This document shows, piece after piece, positions 37,555-46,528 of a stretch of DNA of 64,000 nt. A program made the translations under genes and the position numbers. Source of the DNA: Reichenbachiella agarivorans (GTDB lineage Bacteria; Bacteroidota; Bacteroidia; Cytophagales; Cyclobacteriaceae); assembly GCF_025502585.1 (NCBI RefSeq), contig NZ_CP106679.1, positions 601,001 through 665,000 on the forward strand, read 5' to 3'. The notes under the pieces are model-generated. The model was given only the letters and a program-made list of their open reading frames with translations. It did not search any database and was not told the DNA's origin. How positions within the stretch are numbered: position 1 is the stretch's first letter; the number at the start of each line of letters is the position of its first letter.

Positions 37555-39303
37555 TCAATAATCTTTGTTCTGAACAAAATCTTTGTTTACATCTAGCTCT
37601 GATTGTGGGATCGCAAATATTCTTTGGTAGGGCTTAGAAACTGGCTTGGCAGTGTAGGCATCTTCAAAAGTCCCAAAGCGGATCATCTGCTGTCTTCTCT
37701 CTCCCTCCCAGTACAGCTCATAGCTGATCTCGTTGTATAGCGTCTCTTCGTCCATGGTTGCTATTTCAGTCCCAAAGAATTGATTGCCATCTATGTCTAT
37801 GCTCCAACGTGAGGTTCTCAGTAGATTGATGTCGGCCATTGCGCCAGTCACATCACCTTTTCTGAACTTAGCCTCGGCACGCATGGTGTAGATACCTCCC
37901 AATCTGAAGAGTGGGATATTCACACCACTGGTACCGCGTCCGTTTTCTGCATCGTATTCTTGTTTGAATACCCTCACACCACGGTTGATTTGATCCTGAG
38001 AGAAAGCTGCGTCTCCGTCCACGTCAAAGTTCAACTCAGGCGTGAAATCCATCAACAAATCTGGCGTCTTCTCTGTGTACAAGGCCTGAACCAATACTCT
38101 AGAATTATCCAATGGATCCATTTCGAAAGCACCATCTGTGATCTTAGGCGCATATTGCTGACCTGCCTGAAATCCGCGGTTGAAATGGAAGATCCCTCCA
38201 AAAGGCAAACTCCCATCCGTACCGTCATTTCTATAGACCTCTCCACCATTGTTGGTGGTGTGCTTGTGAAATCTTGGATCATTCCTGTTGGCATCCCAAG
38301 TCGCATAATAATCAGGTGTTGTACAAGATGCATTCGACCCTCTGTTGTCGTTAGGATTGGCCTTTTGGTTTCGTCCCATGGACAAATAGGTGAAATCGTT
38401 TCGACCTGTGTTTCCTCCAGTGTTGCTTTGGATATAGGCCAAGATATGCTCCGAGTTATTGTTGTTGCTCACATCAAAAATTTCGAAATAATCAGCCTCC
38501 AAAGAGAAAGTTCCTGAGTTGATCAATAGATCAGTGTATTGGATCACCTTGTCCATGTTACCACTCCCTACAAAATCGAAGCTAGACGTGGCATTGTACC
38601 TGTCTTCATAGACAGCCTTGTTCAAGTAGATTTTTGCCAAAAATGCATACGCTGCTTCTTTGGTGAATCTACCAGAATCTGCCCCTCTCGTGCCATAATC
38701 TGCCAAATCTGGAAGAACCTCCTCGATCGTCTCGATGCAAATCTTGATCGCCTCCGTGCTGGTCAAGATCTGTGGTGCGTCCGCAAAATTCAAATTCAAT
38801 GGATCTCTGTAAGGCACTTGCCCAAACAAATCGACCAAGTTGAAAGTGTACCATGCCCACAGGGCTCTGGCTTCTGCGAGATATAAACTTGCATTTTCCA
38901 CCTTGCTGTCTTTGATGACATCAATCGCACTGGCCGCTTGTGCTATGGCACCATTGATCGTCCTCCAATTACCCTCTGGCACTACGCTAGTAGCGCTAAA
39001 TTTGAATTCGTGCAGCTCTTTCCACTTGCCACCGTCTCTCCAGTCTTCACCACGGACTGGCAGGAGAGCCTCGTCTGTCGTGAATTCTTGCAAAGCCCAA
39101 GTGCCGCCATAGTTGGCAAACATGTCTTTTTCTTTCGCATAAGTCGCCGACAGCAGAGATGCCTCGATTCCAGGCACTGTCTCGATATCGTCGGGGACGA
39201 TTTCATCTATCACTTGCTCCTCCAAATCGGTACAACTCGTCACGACCATGAGGAATGTCAATGCCCAAAGGACACTTATTCTATATATTTCTTTAACCTT
39301 CAT
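37555..39303 (-). CDS. SusD/RagB-family outer membrane lipoprotein
   Basis: Substrate-binding lipoprotein that forms the lid of a SusC-type channel. 582 residues. Lipoprotein signal MKVKEIYRISVLWALTFLMV then VTSC; TPR-rich SusD fold with LYLAEARALWAWYTFNLVDL and the C-terminal MRAEAKFRKGDVTGAMADIN and ELYWEGERRQQMIRFG, both typical. The ATG at 39303 is chosen because it begins the signal peptide. It lies 4 nt after the SusC gene and must act with it. No glycoside hydrolase lies nearby, so the substrate cannot be named. Confidence 0.94.
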   Translation of the reverse strand: MKVKEIYRISVLWALTFLMVVTSCTDLEEQVIDEIVPDDIETVPGIEASLLSATYAKEKDMFANYGGTWALQEFTTDEALLPVRGEDWRDGGKWKELHEFKFSATSVVPEGNWRTINGAIAQAASAIDVIKDSKVENASLYLAEARALWAWYTFNLVDLFGQVPYRDPLNLNFADAPQILTSTEAIKICIETIEEVLPDLADYGTRGADSGRFTKEAAYAFLAKIYLNKAVYEDRYNATSSFDFVGSGNMDKVIQYTDLLINSGTFSLEADYFEIFDVSNNNNSEHILAYIQSNTGGNTGRNDFTYLSMGRNQKANPNDNRGSNASCTTPDYYATWDANRNDPRFHKHTTNNGGEVYRNDGTDGSLPFGGIFHFNRGFQAGQQYAPKITDGAFEMDPLDNSRVLVQALYTEKTPDLLMDFTPELNFDVDGDAAFSQDQINRGVRVFKQEYDAENGRGTSGVNIPLFRLGGIYTMRAEAKFRKGDVTGAMADINLLRTSRWSIDIDGNQFFGTEIATMDEETLYNEISYELYWEGERRQQMIRFGTFEDAYTAKPVSKPYQRIFAIPQSELDVNKDFVQNKDY

Positions 39304-39307
39304 TTTT

Positions 39308-42300
39308 TTAGAATTTAATAGTTGCACCTAATAAATAACTTCTTGAACTAGGATAGCTGGCATAGTCCATACCCAAAGAAGAGTTGCCTCCTACGTTTTT
39401 GGTGGTATTGACTGATGGATCGTATCCTGAGTAATCGGTGATGGTCAATAGGTTTTGACCCGTCGCATATATGGTGAGTTGCTTCAACCACTTCACGTTA
39501 CCAGTATTGACTGTGTAACCAATTCTTAGATTGTTTAACCTCAAATAATCCGAGCTCTCCAAGTAATAATCAGAGACTCTCAAGGCATCATTGACAGACT
39601 GTCCTGAGTTCAACTCGTCTTTGGTCACGTTCTTACTTGACAGGAAGTTGGACATGTGATCGGTAGCCAATTTGGTATTGTTGAACAAATAAGCTCCCGA
39701 TTGACCTACGATAGACAAAGACAGGTCGATGTTCTTGTAACGAAATTGGGTATTGAAACCATAAGTAAAAGTTGGCAAAGCACTTTCAATGATTTTCTTC
39801 TCATCCGAGTAAATAGAAACCCCATTTTCATCAAAGCCTTGGTGCTCAAACAAGTTGAAAGAGCCCGCAGCATAACCGTTTTTGTAGATATTCACCGTCT
39901 CGCCTGATACACCTGATCCAGATACATTGCCAGAAAGAATCTCGGTCACAGGGAGATTTTTCACTTCATTGTGCAGGGTAGCTCCGTTGAAATCTGCCGC
40001 CCAAGTGAAGTTGTCAGTTTCTATGATTCTACTACCCAACATGAACTCCACACCTGTATTGACGATCTCACCGTCCATGTTCGTCCAGACGCTAGAGAAA
40101 CTAGGCTGGATAGCAGGCAAAAGCAGAATGGCGTCTGTGGTGGTCTTGTTGTAATAATCCAAACTACCATAGATCAAGCCGTTGAACAATTCGAAATCAA
40201 ACCCTAGGTCAAACTGAGCAACTACCTCCCACTTCAAATCTGGATTGGCTGTACGCGTATAAGTCACGCCATTCACTAAACCAGCACTTTCACCATTTAG
40301 GTAATAACCATTGCCCGAAGTAGTAGAGTAAGTTTCTTGGGTCACTTTGTTGGGTACCTCTTGGTTACCTGTTTGTCCCCAGCTCGATCTCAGTTTCAGA
40401 TTGTTCAAGACATCTGATCCTGCTAGAAATCCTTCTTCAGAGATATTCCATCCCAAAGCAAATGATGGGAAATAGCCATACTTGTTATTCTCCCCAAAAC
40501 GAGTAGAACCATCCGCCCTCATAGAAGCCGTCACCAAGTACTTGCCTCTGTAAGCATAATTGATTCTACCGAAGTAGGATTGTAACTCATTCACCTCTGC
40601 AAAACCCTTGGTCTCGATGGCTTCTTGATTGCCACCTACACTTGGGTTATTGGCGGGATCCACACTGTTGTCGTCTAGCTCTCTCAGACCAAAAGAAGTG
40701 CCTGACCTGTTGAATTTCTGATAAGAGAATCCTCCCAAAACATCCAGCTTAGAATTGTCTCCCAAATAAGTGTATGTGAGATAATGCTCCAATACATGGT
40801 TGAGGTTTTCATAGTTCTGCTGGTAATAAGCACCCGTAGATTCGATCTCCGTGGTATTCGGATAGAAAGTCGTGTTTCTCTCTGAGACTGCACGATCTAC
40901 ACCGTAGTTGAATTGGTATTCTAGGCCTTCAAAAATCCTGAATTTCGCCTCTATATTCCCTAAAACTCTTAGTGTCTTAGTTTGATCCTCATGAAAATCT
41001 AGGATGTAAAGTGGGTTGTAACTCCCCTCTGTATCAAAATCATAAAAATCACCATTGGCATCATACACTGGTCTGGTCGGGTTGGCCTTGAGCATGTGCG
41101 TGATCAACTCACCAGTAGCACCCGCATTGGCACTAGATGGTATGGCATTGTCGGTGGTTTGCGATGCAGTCAGGTTCACCTTCACTTTGAGGCGCTGATT
41201 GTCTAGGAAAGATTCCGTCACGTTGATACGACCAGAGAGTCTTTCGAAATCACTCTCCTTGACCACACCCTCTTGATCCATGTGACTGATAGAAGCAAAG
41301 TAATTCCCTGTCTCAGTTCCTTTAGAAAAAGACAAATTGTTGCTAGTCGTCATGGCCGTTCTGAATACTTCGTCTTGCCAATCTGTGTCAACGTTTGGAT
41401 CAAACACTTTATCAGGATTGTTGGCCGCATACTCCTTGGCGTCCAATAAATCCAACTTTTTGGCCACTTTAGAAAAACCAACATAGGTGTCATAGGTCAA
41501 GTTGGCTTCATCCTTTTTGCCACGCTTGGTGGTGATAATCACCACTCCATTGGATCCTCTGGCACCATAGATTGCAGCAGCGGATGCATCTTTCAATACA
41601 GAGATGGATTCGATGTCTGATGGATTCAAAAAGTTGAGCGGGTTTCTTGCTCTTGAGCTACCAATGCCACTATCTGCACCTTCGGGGCTTACGTTGCTGT
41701 TGCTCAATGGTACACCATCGACTACAAATAGCGGAGAACTACCACTGCGAATAGAACCTGCACCTCTGATCATGACATCTACTCCCGCGCCTGGCTCACC
41801 ACTAGAGTTGATCACTCGTACCCCTGGAGCTTTTCCTTGCAATAAGAGTTCTGGAGACGTGTTAATTCCCTCTCTGAAATGATCACTGTCAATTTGGTCA
41901 AGCGAACCTGTAGCGTCGGCTTTGGTAGTGGTACCATATCCAATCACTACGACTTCTTGTAGACTTTCCAAACTTGGGAACAGCTGTACCTTCATGTTGT
42001 TAGTGGCTGTCACTTCTTCTGGATCATACCCTATAAATGTGATGAGCAAGGTTTGACTCACACCTGATAGGTTGATGCTAAACTCTCCCTTGGCATTGGT
42101 CACCACTCCATTGGTCGTCCCCTTTTCTATGACATTGGCACCTGGTAGGGGCTCATTGTTTTCGTCCATGACACTACCCGTCACGACCTCCAGTACACCT
42201 AGCTGCTTGGTGCTATTTTGATTCTTTCTGACCAAAACCAACTTGTCTGCAATGGTAAAACTAAAATTAGCGTCCTTTGATAACTGATCTAAGATCTCAT

Positions 42301-42553
42301 TGAGCTGCTTGTTTTTTTGGACCACAGAGTATTTATTCTGATCTGATATTACATTTTCTCCGTAGCTAAACTTGTAGTCAGTCTGATTACTCAATTGAGA
42401 AAAAATCGTAACCAGTGTTGCGTTCTTGATTTCTAGGCTCACGCCAGATGATTCCGCCTGTGCAGCAGATGGCCAGACCATTTGTATTACAATCAGCATG
42501 AATAACAAGCATGCTGTTGCTTTTGATTTATAAAAAATTATATTTGAATACAT
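39308..42553 (-). CDS. SusC/RagA-family TonB-dependent transporter with STN domain
   Basis: Outer membrane TonB-dependent importer, 1081 residues. In order: signal peptide (to about residue 34, AQA), an STN domain (about 40-95), a carboxypeptidase-like beta-sandwich (about 118-200, GSVMDENNEPLPGANVIEKG), the plug (about 205-320, with GAGSIRSGSSPLFVVDGVPL and AAIYGARGSNGVVIITTKRG) and the beta barrel. The STN domain is the part that contacts a FecR-type anti-sigma factor, and such a gene lies directly upstream. It pairs with the SusD gene 4 nt downstream. Confidence 0.95.
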   Translation of the reverse strand: MYSNIIFYKSKATACLLFMLIVIQMVWPSAAQAESSGVSLEIKNATLVTIFSQLSNQTDYKFSYGENVISDQNKYSVVQKNKQLNEILDQLSKDANFSFTIADKLVLVRKNQNSTKQLGVLEVVTGSVMDENNEPLPGANVIEKGTTNGVVTNAKGEFSINLSGVSQTLLITFIGYDPEEVTATNNMKVQLFPSLESLQEVVVIGYGTTTKADATGSLDQIDSDHFREGINTSPELLLQGKAPGVRVINSSGEPGAGVDVMIRGAGSIRSGSSPLFVVDGVPLSNSNVSPEGADSGIGSSRARNPLNFLNPSDIESISVLKDASAAAIYGARGSNGVVIITTKRGKKDEANLTYDTYVGFSKVAKKLDLLDAKEYAANNPDKVFDPNVDTDWQDEVFRTAMTTSNNLSFSKGTETGNYFASISHMDQEGVVKESDFERLSGRINVTESFLDNQRLKVKVNLTASQTTDNAIPSSANAGATGELITHMLKANPTRPVYDANGDFYDFDTEGSYNPLYILDFHEDQTKTLRVLGNIEAKFRIFEGLEYQFNYGVDRAVSERNTTFYPNTTEIESTGAYYQQNYENLNHVLEHYLTYTYLGDNSKLDVLGGFSYQKFNRSGTSFGLRELDDNSVDPANNPSVGGNQEAIETKGFAEVNELQSYFGRINYAYRGKYLVTASMRADGSTRFGENNKYGYFPSFALGWNISEEGFLAGSDVLNNLKLRSSWGQTGNQEVPNKVTQETYSTTSGNGYYLNGESAGLVNGVTYTRTANPDLKWEVVAQFDLGFDFELFNGLIYGSLDYYNKTTTDAILLLPAIQPSFSSVWTNMDGEIVNTGVEFMLGSRIIETDNFTWAADFNGATLHNEVKNLPVTEILSGNVSGSGVSGETVNIYKNGYAAGSFNLFEHQGFDENGVSIYSDEKKIIESALPTFTYGFNTQFRYKNIDLSLSIVGQSGAYLFNNTKLATDHMSNFLSSKNVTKDELNSGQSVNDALRVSDYYLESSDYLRLNNLRIGYTVNTGNVKWLKQLTIYATGQNLLTITDYSGYDPSVNTTKNVGGNSSLGMDYASYPSSRSYLLGATIKF

Positions 42554-42591
42554 TATCTTAAGTATTTGTTTTTACAATGCTTTGATTTGAT

Positions 42592-42617
42592 ACCGTAGTT
42601 GTTGCACCAACTGCGGT
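42592..42617 (+). terminator. Plus-oriented terminator-like hairpin between fecR and susC
   Basis: A 10-bp stem with one G-U pair (42592-42601 with 42608-42617, arm ACCGTAGTTG), followed on the plus strand by TTTTTT. Genes on both sides are on the minus strand, so it would stop antisense transcription, or act as an RNA structure in the fecR-susC spacer. Confidence 0.5.
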
Positions 42618-42627
42618 TTTTTCTTGT

Positions 42628-43563
42628 CTATTTGATTGTTATTCTTCCGCCATATATTTCTATTTTTAGATTGCTAGTGATGTAATTCAATTGCTCAATC
42701 ACGCTGGTTAGCGTGGCTTTGTCTTGGATAAATACCGTCACTCTGGTATCCAATATTTGCTGATCTATCTTAGTAGATTTCACTCCGAATTTGTAATCCA
42801 ACACCCGCAGTACCTGATCCAATCTCACGTCTTTGAGTTCCAAGTCCTTTTTGTACCACTGGGTCAACCAAGTCTCAGTGGCAGTTCTTTTGCGGAGGAT
42901 GGCTGTTTGGTTTGAAAAATAAGCTTCTTCGTTGGGGAGTAGGTCGACACTCTCAGAGCGAGAAGCTACGTTGACTTTGCCCGATCGGACAGTCACCAAA
43001 CAATGCTGCTCGTCCATCTGTATGTTGAATGAAGTACCCAAAACTGTCGTCTTGATATCTCCAGAGGTAATAACGAAAGGCTTGTCAGGATTTTTGGCGA
43101 CCTCAAAGAAAGCAGAACCTCTCAGTAGAGTAATCGGTCTGGATCTGTCATTGAAACCTTTGTCATATGCAAAAGCTGAGTTTGCTCCTAGGTAGATCAT
43201 AGAACCATCCGCCATGAACACCGAATCCATCTGCGACCCAGTCTCTACCAGCACTGTGCGATCGCTATTACCTAGGAATAAAAAAGTAAAAGTCAGCAGC
43301 AAGGCAAGGCTCGCTGCAATCGACACGGCATATTGCCAGTGGTAAAGTGGTTTCACCTTCTGATCCTGCTCGATCTCACGGGTGATGTTTTGGAAGATGC
43401 GCTCAGACAGCTCTTCTTTGTCCCCCATCGTTTCGCTGTCCCAACTGTAATCTTGGTCATAAGAAGACGCAAAATTATCTAGTAGCTTTTTCTCATCAAC
43501 CGAACTCTTCTTGCTAAAATACTTGTCTATTAGGCTAGCTAATATGTGAGACCTCTTCTTCAT
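42628..43563 (-). CDS. FecR-family anti-sigma factor
   Basis: Inner-membrane anti-sigma/sigma-regulator, 311 residues. The cytoplasmic N-terminal part (1-75) binds the sigma factor, one membrane helix follows (about 76-97, VSIAASLALLLTFTFLFLG), then the periplasmic FecR domain (SMIYLGANSAFAYDKGF, ITLLRGSAFFEVAKNPDKPF) and a C-terminal STN-contacting domain (LKDVRLDQVLRVLDYKFGVK). It lies between the ECF sigma gene and the STN-bearing SusC gene, so it most likely relays substrate occupancy of that transporter. Confidence 0.93.
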   Translation of the reverse strand: MKKRSHILASLIDKYFSKKSSVDEKKLLDNFASSYDQDYSWDSETMGDKEELSERIFQNITREIEQDQKVKPLYHWQYAVSIAASLALLLTFTFLFLGNSDRTVLVETGSQMDSVFMADGSMIYLGANSAFAYDKGFNDRSRPITLLRGSAFFEVAKNPDKPFVITSGDIKTTVLGTSFNIQMDEQHCLVTVRSGKVNVASRSESVDLLPNEEAYFSNQTAILRKRTATETWLTQWYKKDLELKDVRLDQVLRVLDYKFGVKSTKIDQQILDTRVTVFIQDKATLTSVIEQLNYITSNLKIEIYGGRITIK

Positions 43564-43679
43564 ATTAAATCACTTATTCGAAGGAGAGTACCCTAGATGG
43601 CTACTTCGTACTATTCGCCGATATTATCAAAAGATCAACGAATCATTACCAAACAATAGAGAAAAATGCTTTGATTGAA

Positions 43680-44210
43680 TCAGAGATCGTTGAGATCGAA
43701 GCGCAATTGCTTCAGGGCAGAACTGAGCTGGTTCTTCACAGTCTGCTGGGAGATTTCCAGTTCCGTGGCGATTTGGTCTATGCTCAGATCATGGAGTTTA
43801 TTCATCAGAAAGATCTCTTTGCGCTTCTCAGGCAGCTTGTTGATGGAATCAAATACAGATTGGGACAGATCTGGATCAGTGACGGTTGCTGGATTCTCAA
43901 AAACGAAATCTTCGAACCTAGATTCCAAAACTTCTTTGGACAGCTTTTGATCCCTGTAGCTTTTAAACACTTGGTATTTAACAGCTTGAAACAAATAGGT
44001 GTCGAGTGTCTCTATTTCGATATTATCGATTTTCTTCCAAAGACTGACAAATATATCTTGGACGATATTCTGAGAGAGGTCTCTGTCGGCAGACATTTTG
44101 AAAGCATAAGCATACAGCCGCTCCCAATACCTGCGATAGATTGCCTCGAACGCTTTTTTGCTATCCTTTTCTAATAATTCTAATAGGTGTTGATCACTAG
44201 GGTAGCCCAT
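43680..44210 (-). CDS. ECF RNA polymerase sigma factor
   Basis: Extracytoplasmic-function sigma factor, 176 residues, of the FecI-like kind common in Bacteroidota. Region 2 includes FEAIYRRYWERLYAYAFKMS and DIFVSLWKK; region 4 is KLPEKRKEIFLMNKLHDLS and IATELEISQQTVKNQLSSAL. It lies 116 nt upstream of the FecR gene on the same strand. A strong hairpin with a T run sits just before its start codon. Confidence 0.94.
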   Translation of the reverse strand: MGYPSDQHLLELLEKDSKKAFEAIYRRYWERLYAYAFKMSADRDLSQNIVQDIFVSLWKKIDNIEIETLDTYLFQAVKYQVFKSYRDQKLSKEVLESRFEDFVFENPATVTDPDLSQSVFDSINKLPEKRKEIFLMNKLHDLSIDQIATELEISQQTVKNQLSSALKQLRFDLNDL

Positions 44211-44214
44211 ATCT

Positions 44215-44264
44215 AAAAACAGAGTTCAGATAAAATGTTGTCTCACAAATTTATCTGGACTCTG
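44215..44264 (-). terminator. Terminator-like hairpin directly before the ECF sigma gene
   Basis: A 15-bp stem with one G-U pair (44220-44234 with 44250-44264, arm CAGAGTTCAGATAAA) with a 15-nt loop, followed on the minus strand by TTTTT. The T run ends within 10 nt of the sigma factor's start codon. It may end the upstream AraC transcript, or act as an attenuator on the sigma gene's own leader. Confidence 0.65.
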
Positions 44265-44354
44265 CTTCATGGCGTTTAAGCCAAAATTATGTTTACATGA
44301 AATTATATCTTCGTAATGATCTGTTCGCTAGTTCTGATCACTACATTTACATCA

Positions 44355-45164
44355 TTAAGAAGTAGGATTATATTGATCAAACCCCAACTCGTAAGCGATC
44401 TCCTTCAAACTATTGTTGGTACTGAGGATTGCTCTTTTTATTTCCAAAACCACATACTCGTCTATGAAATGTTTGGCAGTATTCAAGGTAAAATTTTGGA
44501 CGACCGCATTCAATTGCTTGGCAGAGACGGACATGTATTCCGCATAGTCCTTCACATTTCTCGTGTCCATGTACCTCTCTTCTACCAAGTTCTTGAATTG
44601 AAAGAACAGTGGGTACTGCTCTGTGTTACGTTTCGTAGAAATAGCTAAGTGCGACACCCTCTCCAATTTCAACAGATACAGCTCCAGCATTTTGGCTATT
44701 ATATTCCTTTGGGCATAGGTATTTTCATAATTCAGTTCCTGTGCGATCAGTGCCAAAAATGATTCATTGAAATTACTACCCTCCACCATTGGATCTGAAA
44801 TATGATAGTTGTAGAGGTGCGAAATAAAGTCAATGGTAGACTTAGAGAAAAACTTCAAAACAAAATCTTCTGTAAAAACGACAAGGTAACCGTCGTAGCT
44901 TAGATTTTCTTGAAAAGCATGCACTTGCCCTTTAGCGATTTTCAATACAGACCCTTTCTTTAGTAAGTAGTTCTCTAGATCGACTTGATGCATTCCCTCT
45001 CCTTCCGTAACAATCAACAAGGCAAAGAAGGTAATTCGGTGAGGTTTCAGTGGATCATGGTTAGGATTTTCTTCTACGCGCTCGAATAATTCAGATATCC
45101 TCAAAAATTCAATATCTGTGGTCTTTTCGCTACTATCGAATGATATGTTTGGGATATTATTCAC
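44355..45164 (-). CDS. AraC-family regulator, truncated at the C-terminus
   Basis: 269 residues. An N-terminal cupin-like sensing domain (about 1-165) is followed by the first helix-turn-helix (MSVSAKQLNAVVQNFTLNTA, then EIKRAILS) and the first helix of the second one (SLKEIAYELGFDQ). The protein then ends at YNPTS and stop, before the second recognition helix (usually YFSRFFKK) and the tail. The other two frames do not restore that segment. It may therefore be non-functional or altered in DNA binding. The start is a GTG. It lies upstream of the ECF sigma gene, but no link is shown. Confidence 0.8.
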   Translation of the reverse strand: MNNIPNISFDSSEKTTDIEFLRISELFERVEENPNHDPLKPHRITFFALLIVTEGEGMHQVDLENYLLKKGSVLKIAKGQVHAFQENLSYDGYLVVFTEDFVLKFFSKSTIDFISHLYNYHISDPMVEGSNFNESFLALIAQELNYENTYAQRNIIAKMLELYLLKLERVSHLAISTKRNTEQYPLFFQFKNLVEERYMDTRNVKDYAEYMSVSAKQLNAVVQNFTLNTAKHFIDEYVVLEIKRAILSTNNSLKEIAYELGFDQYNPTS

Positions 45165-45518
45165 TGACCTCTACTTGACCTTTTTTGCTCATCTCCAGTA
45201 CCCATAATTGCCCCCTATATTTGATTTACTATCTCCAATCACACTTAATACCAAATGAAAGCTGGTTGTTTTAAGTGTTCCTGCGGAACACTTAAAACAT
45301 TGCAATGAAAAACAATGTCTCAGGTACGGTTATGGCAGATCATTACTATATCCAACTAACCTTACAGTACAATTTATTGAACTACAAAAATACCTCAAGC
45401 TTTTAAAACCGCTCTTATGATTCTATTAGTCTTTCAGTTGTTTCAAATAATCAGATTACAAATCTTATGATAGTAGCACGACTTTGCGAAAGTCTAACAA
45501 CGAGATTTGTATCCTTAT
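45165..45518. other. Intergenic stretch with a long hairpin
   Basis: 354 nt between the truncated AraC gene and the cassette B dehydrogenase. It contains a perfect 15-bp hairpin (45267-45299), listed separately. No gene, promoter consensus or RNA gene was recognised in the rest. Confidence 0.5.
45267..45299. repeat. Perfect 15-bp inverted repeat with a 3-nt loop
   Basis: TGTTTTAAGTGTTCC and its exact inverse complement flank TGC. Neither side has a T run, so it is not a simple intrinsic terminator. It might be a MITE-like end, a protein site or a processing hairpin. Confidence 0.7.
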
Positions 45519-46454
45519 TTACCGCAGTACAATAGACATATCTTCTTGTCTCATATTGAGTAGTTCTAAAGAAGAATTCCAAAGCTCTGTCTGATACGAT
45601 TTGTTGTAAGAATCATCCGAAGAATTAATTGGCTTTTCACCTTCAAAGTATTTCCCTCTGATGCTTCTATACTTTTCGGAATAAGCAAGATTGGCCAGAC
45701 GCCTCCCTGAGTTTTTAGCGGTATTTACATTCGGCTTTAGGTAGGTAAGTATTGGAAAAATGTTCTTCCATAGGAATTGCATAAATGAAGGGTAAGTTCT
45801 TGCAAGACCTGTCCCTGGAACCATCCCTGGGTCAAATGCATTGATACGCATACTGGTCTCTGATAGCATTTCCTGTAGTTTATAAACTGTGAGAATATTA
45901 CAGAGTTTGGATGTGGAATACCTCCGTTCGCCATTGATTTTGTCAGTATCACCATTCTCCTTTGGGTAGGCTAGCGATTTGGCATTTTGAAAAATAGGTA
46001 GGGTGATGGGTGTTTTTTGTCTGGGATCGTGCACACCACTGGCTGTAAAAACAATACTTCCGTTTTTTTCAATAAAAGGCAAGAGCAATAGGCTTAGGTA
46101 AAGGGGTGCAATATGATTAACACCAAAAGTAATTTCAAACCCATCTTTTGTGTATTGCATCTTTCCGATATTCTGAATACCTGCATTGTTGATTAAAGCA
46201 ACAATTTCATTCGATTCAAGAGTTGAAAAGGCCGTTTTAAAATCTCTGATTGACTGTAAAGAAGCTAAGTCAAGTGACATACAAATTAGATTTTCATGAC
46301 CTGTTATTTGCTTGATCTTCCTGACAGTCTCATGTCCCGCATCTAGGCTTCTGCATGTCAGAATTATTTGCTCATGAGGGGCTATTTTGGCCATTTGGAT
46401 GGCACATTCATACCCGATACCGCTAGTCGCTCCTGTGATTATTATTGATTTCAT
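45519..46454 (-). CDS. Short-chain dehydrogenase/reductase (cassette B)
   Basis: SDR of 311 residues, of the retinol-dehydrogenase/WW-oxidoreductase-like type. It has TGATSGIG at residues 7-14, NNAG at 89-92, the catalytic Ser in FTASGVHD and the Tyr179/Lys183 pair in YSTSK. The C-terminal extension after 240 is typical of that subgroup. The substrate is unknown. It follows the cassette B Crp/Fnr-type gene on the minus strand with operator B2 between them. It is not a close copy of the cassette A dehydrogenase. Confidence 0.88.
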   Translation of the reverse strand: MKSIIITGATSGIGYECAIQMAKIAPHEQIILTCRSLDAGHETVRKIKQITGHENLICMSLDLASLQSIRDFKTAFSTLESNEIVALINNAGIQNIGKMQYTKDGFEITFGVNHIAPLYLSLLLLPFIEKNGSIVFTASGVHDPRQKTPITLPIFQNAKSLAYPKENGDTDKINGERRYSTSKLCNILTVYKLQEMLSETSMRINAFDPGMVPGTGLARTYPSFMQFLWKNIFPILTYLKPNVNTAKNSGRRLANLAYSEKYRSIRGKYFEGEKPINSSDDSYNKSYQTELWNSSLELLNMRQEDMSIVLR

Positions 46455-46476
46455 TTTTTTGTTTTTATGTATGCTA

Positions 46477-46484
46477 CAAACTTG
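46477..46484 (-). promoter_or_regulatory. Candidate -7 element of the cassette B dehydrogenase
   Basis: CAAGTTTG (46484..46477) fits TAnnTTTG in all but the first base, with no TTG at -33. Operator B2 is centred exactly 29.5 bp upstream, the same spacing as in cassette A. Confidence 0.45.
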
Positions 46485-46505
46485 TCACAGCGAAAAACAA
46501 AATCA

Positions 46506-46521
46506 CTTGTCATTTGGCAAA
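46506..46521. promoter_or_regulatory. Operator B2, before the cassette B dehydrogenase
   Basis: CTTGTCATTTGGCAAA: half-sites CTTGTCA and TTTGCCA around 2 bp. A further TTGTCA half-site occurs at 46482-46487. It lies between the regulator's stop codon and the dehydrogenase start. Confidence 0.65.
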
Positions 46522-46528
46522 TAGCACG

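Noticed and set aside
37960-38517. Plus-strand frame of 185 codons inside the SusD gene
   Set aside because: The SusD reading frame opposite is continuous and matches its family over its whole length.
43671-44174. Long plus-strand frame opposite the ECF sigma gene
   Set aside because: It is the mirror of a clear sigma factor with intact regions 2 and 4, and its product has no recognisable domain.
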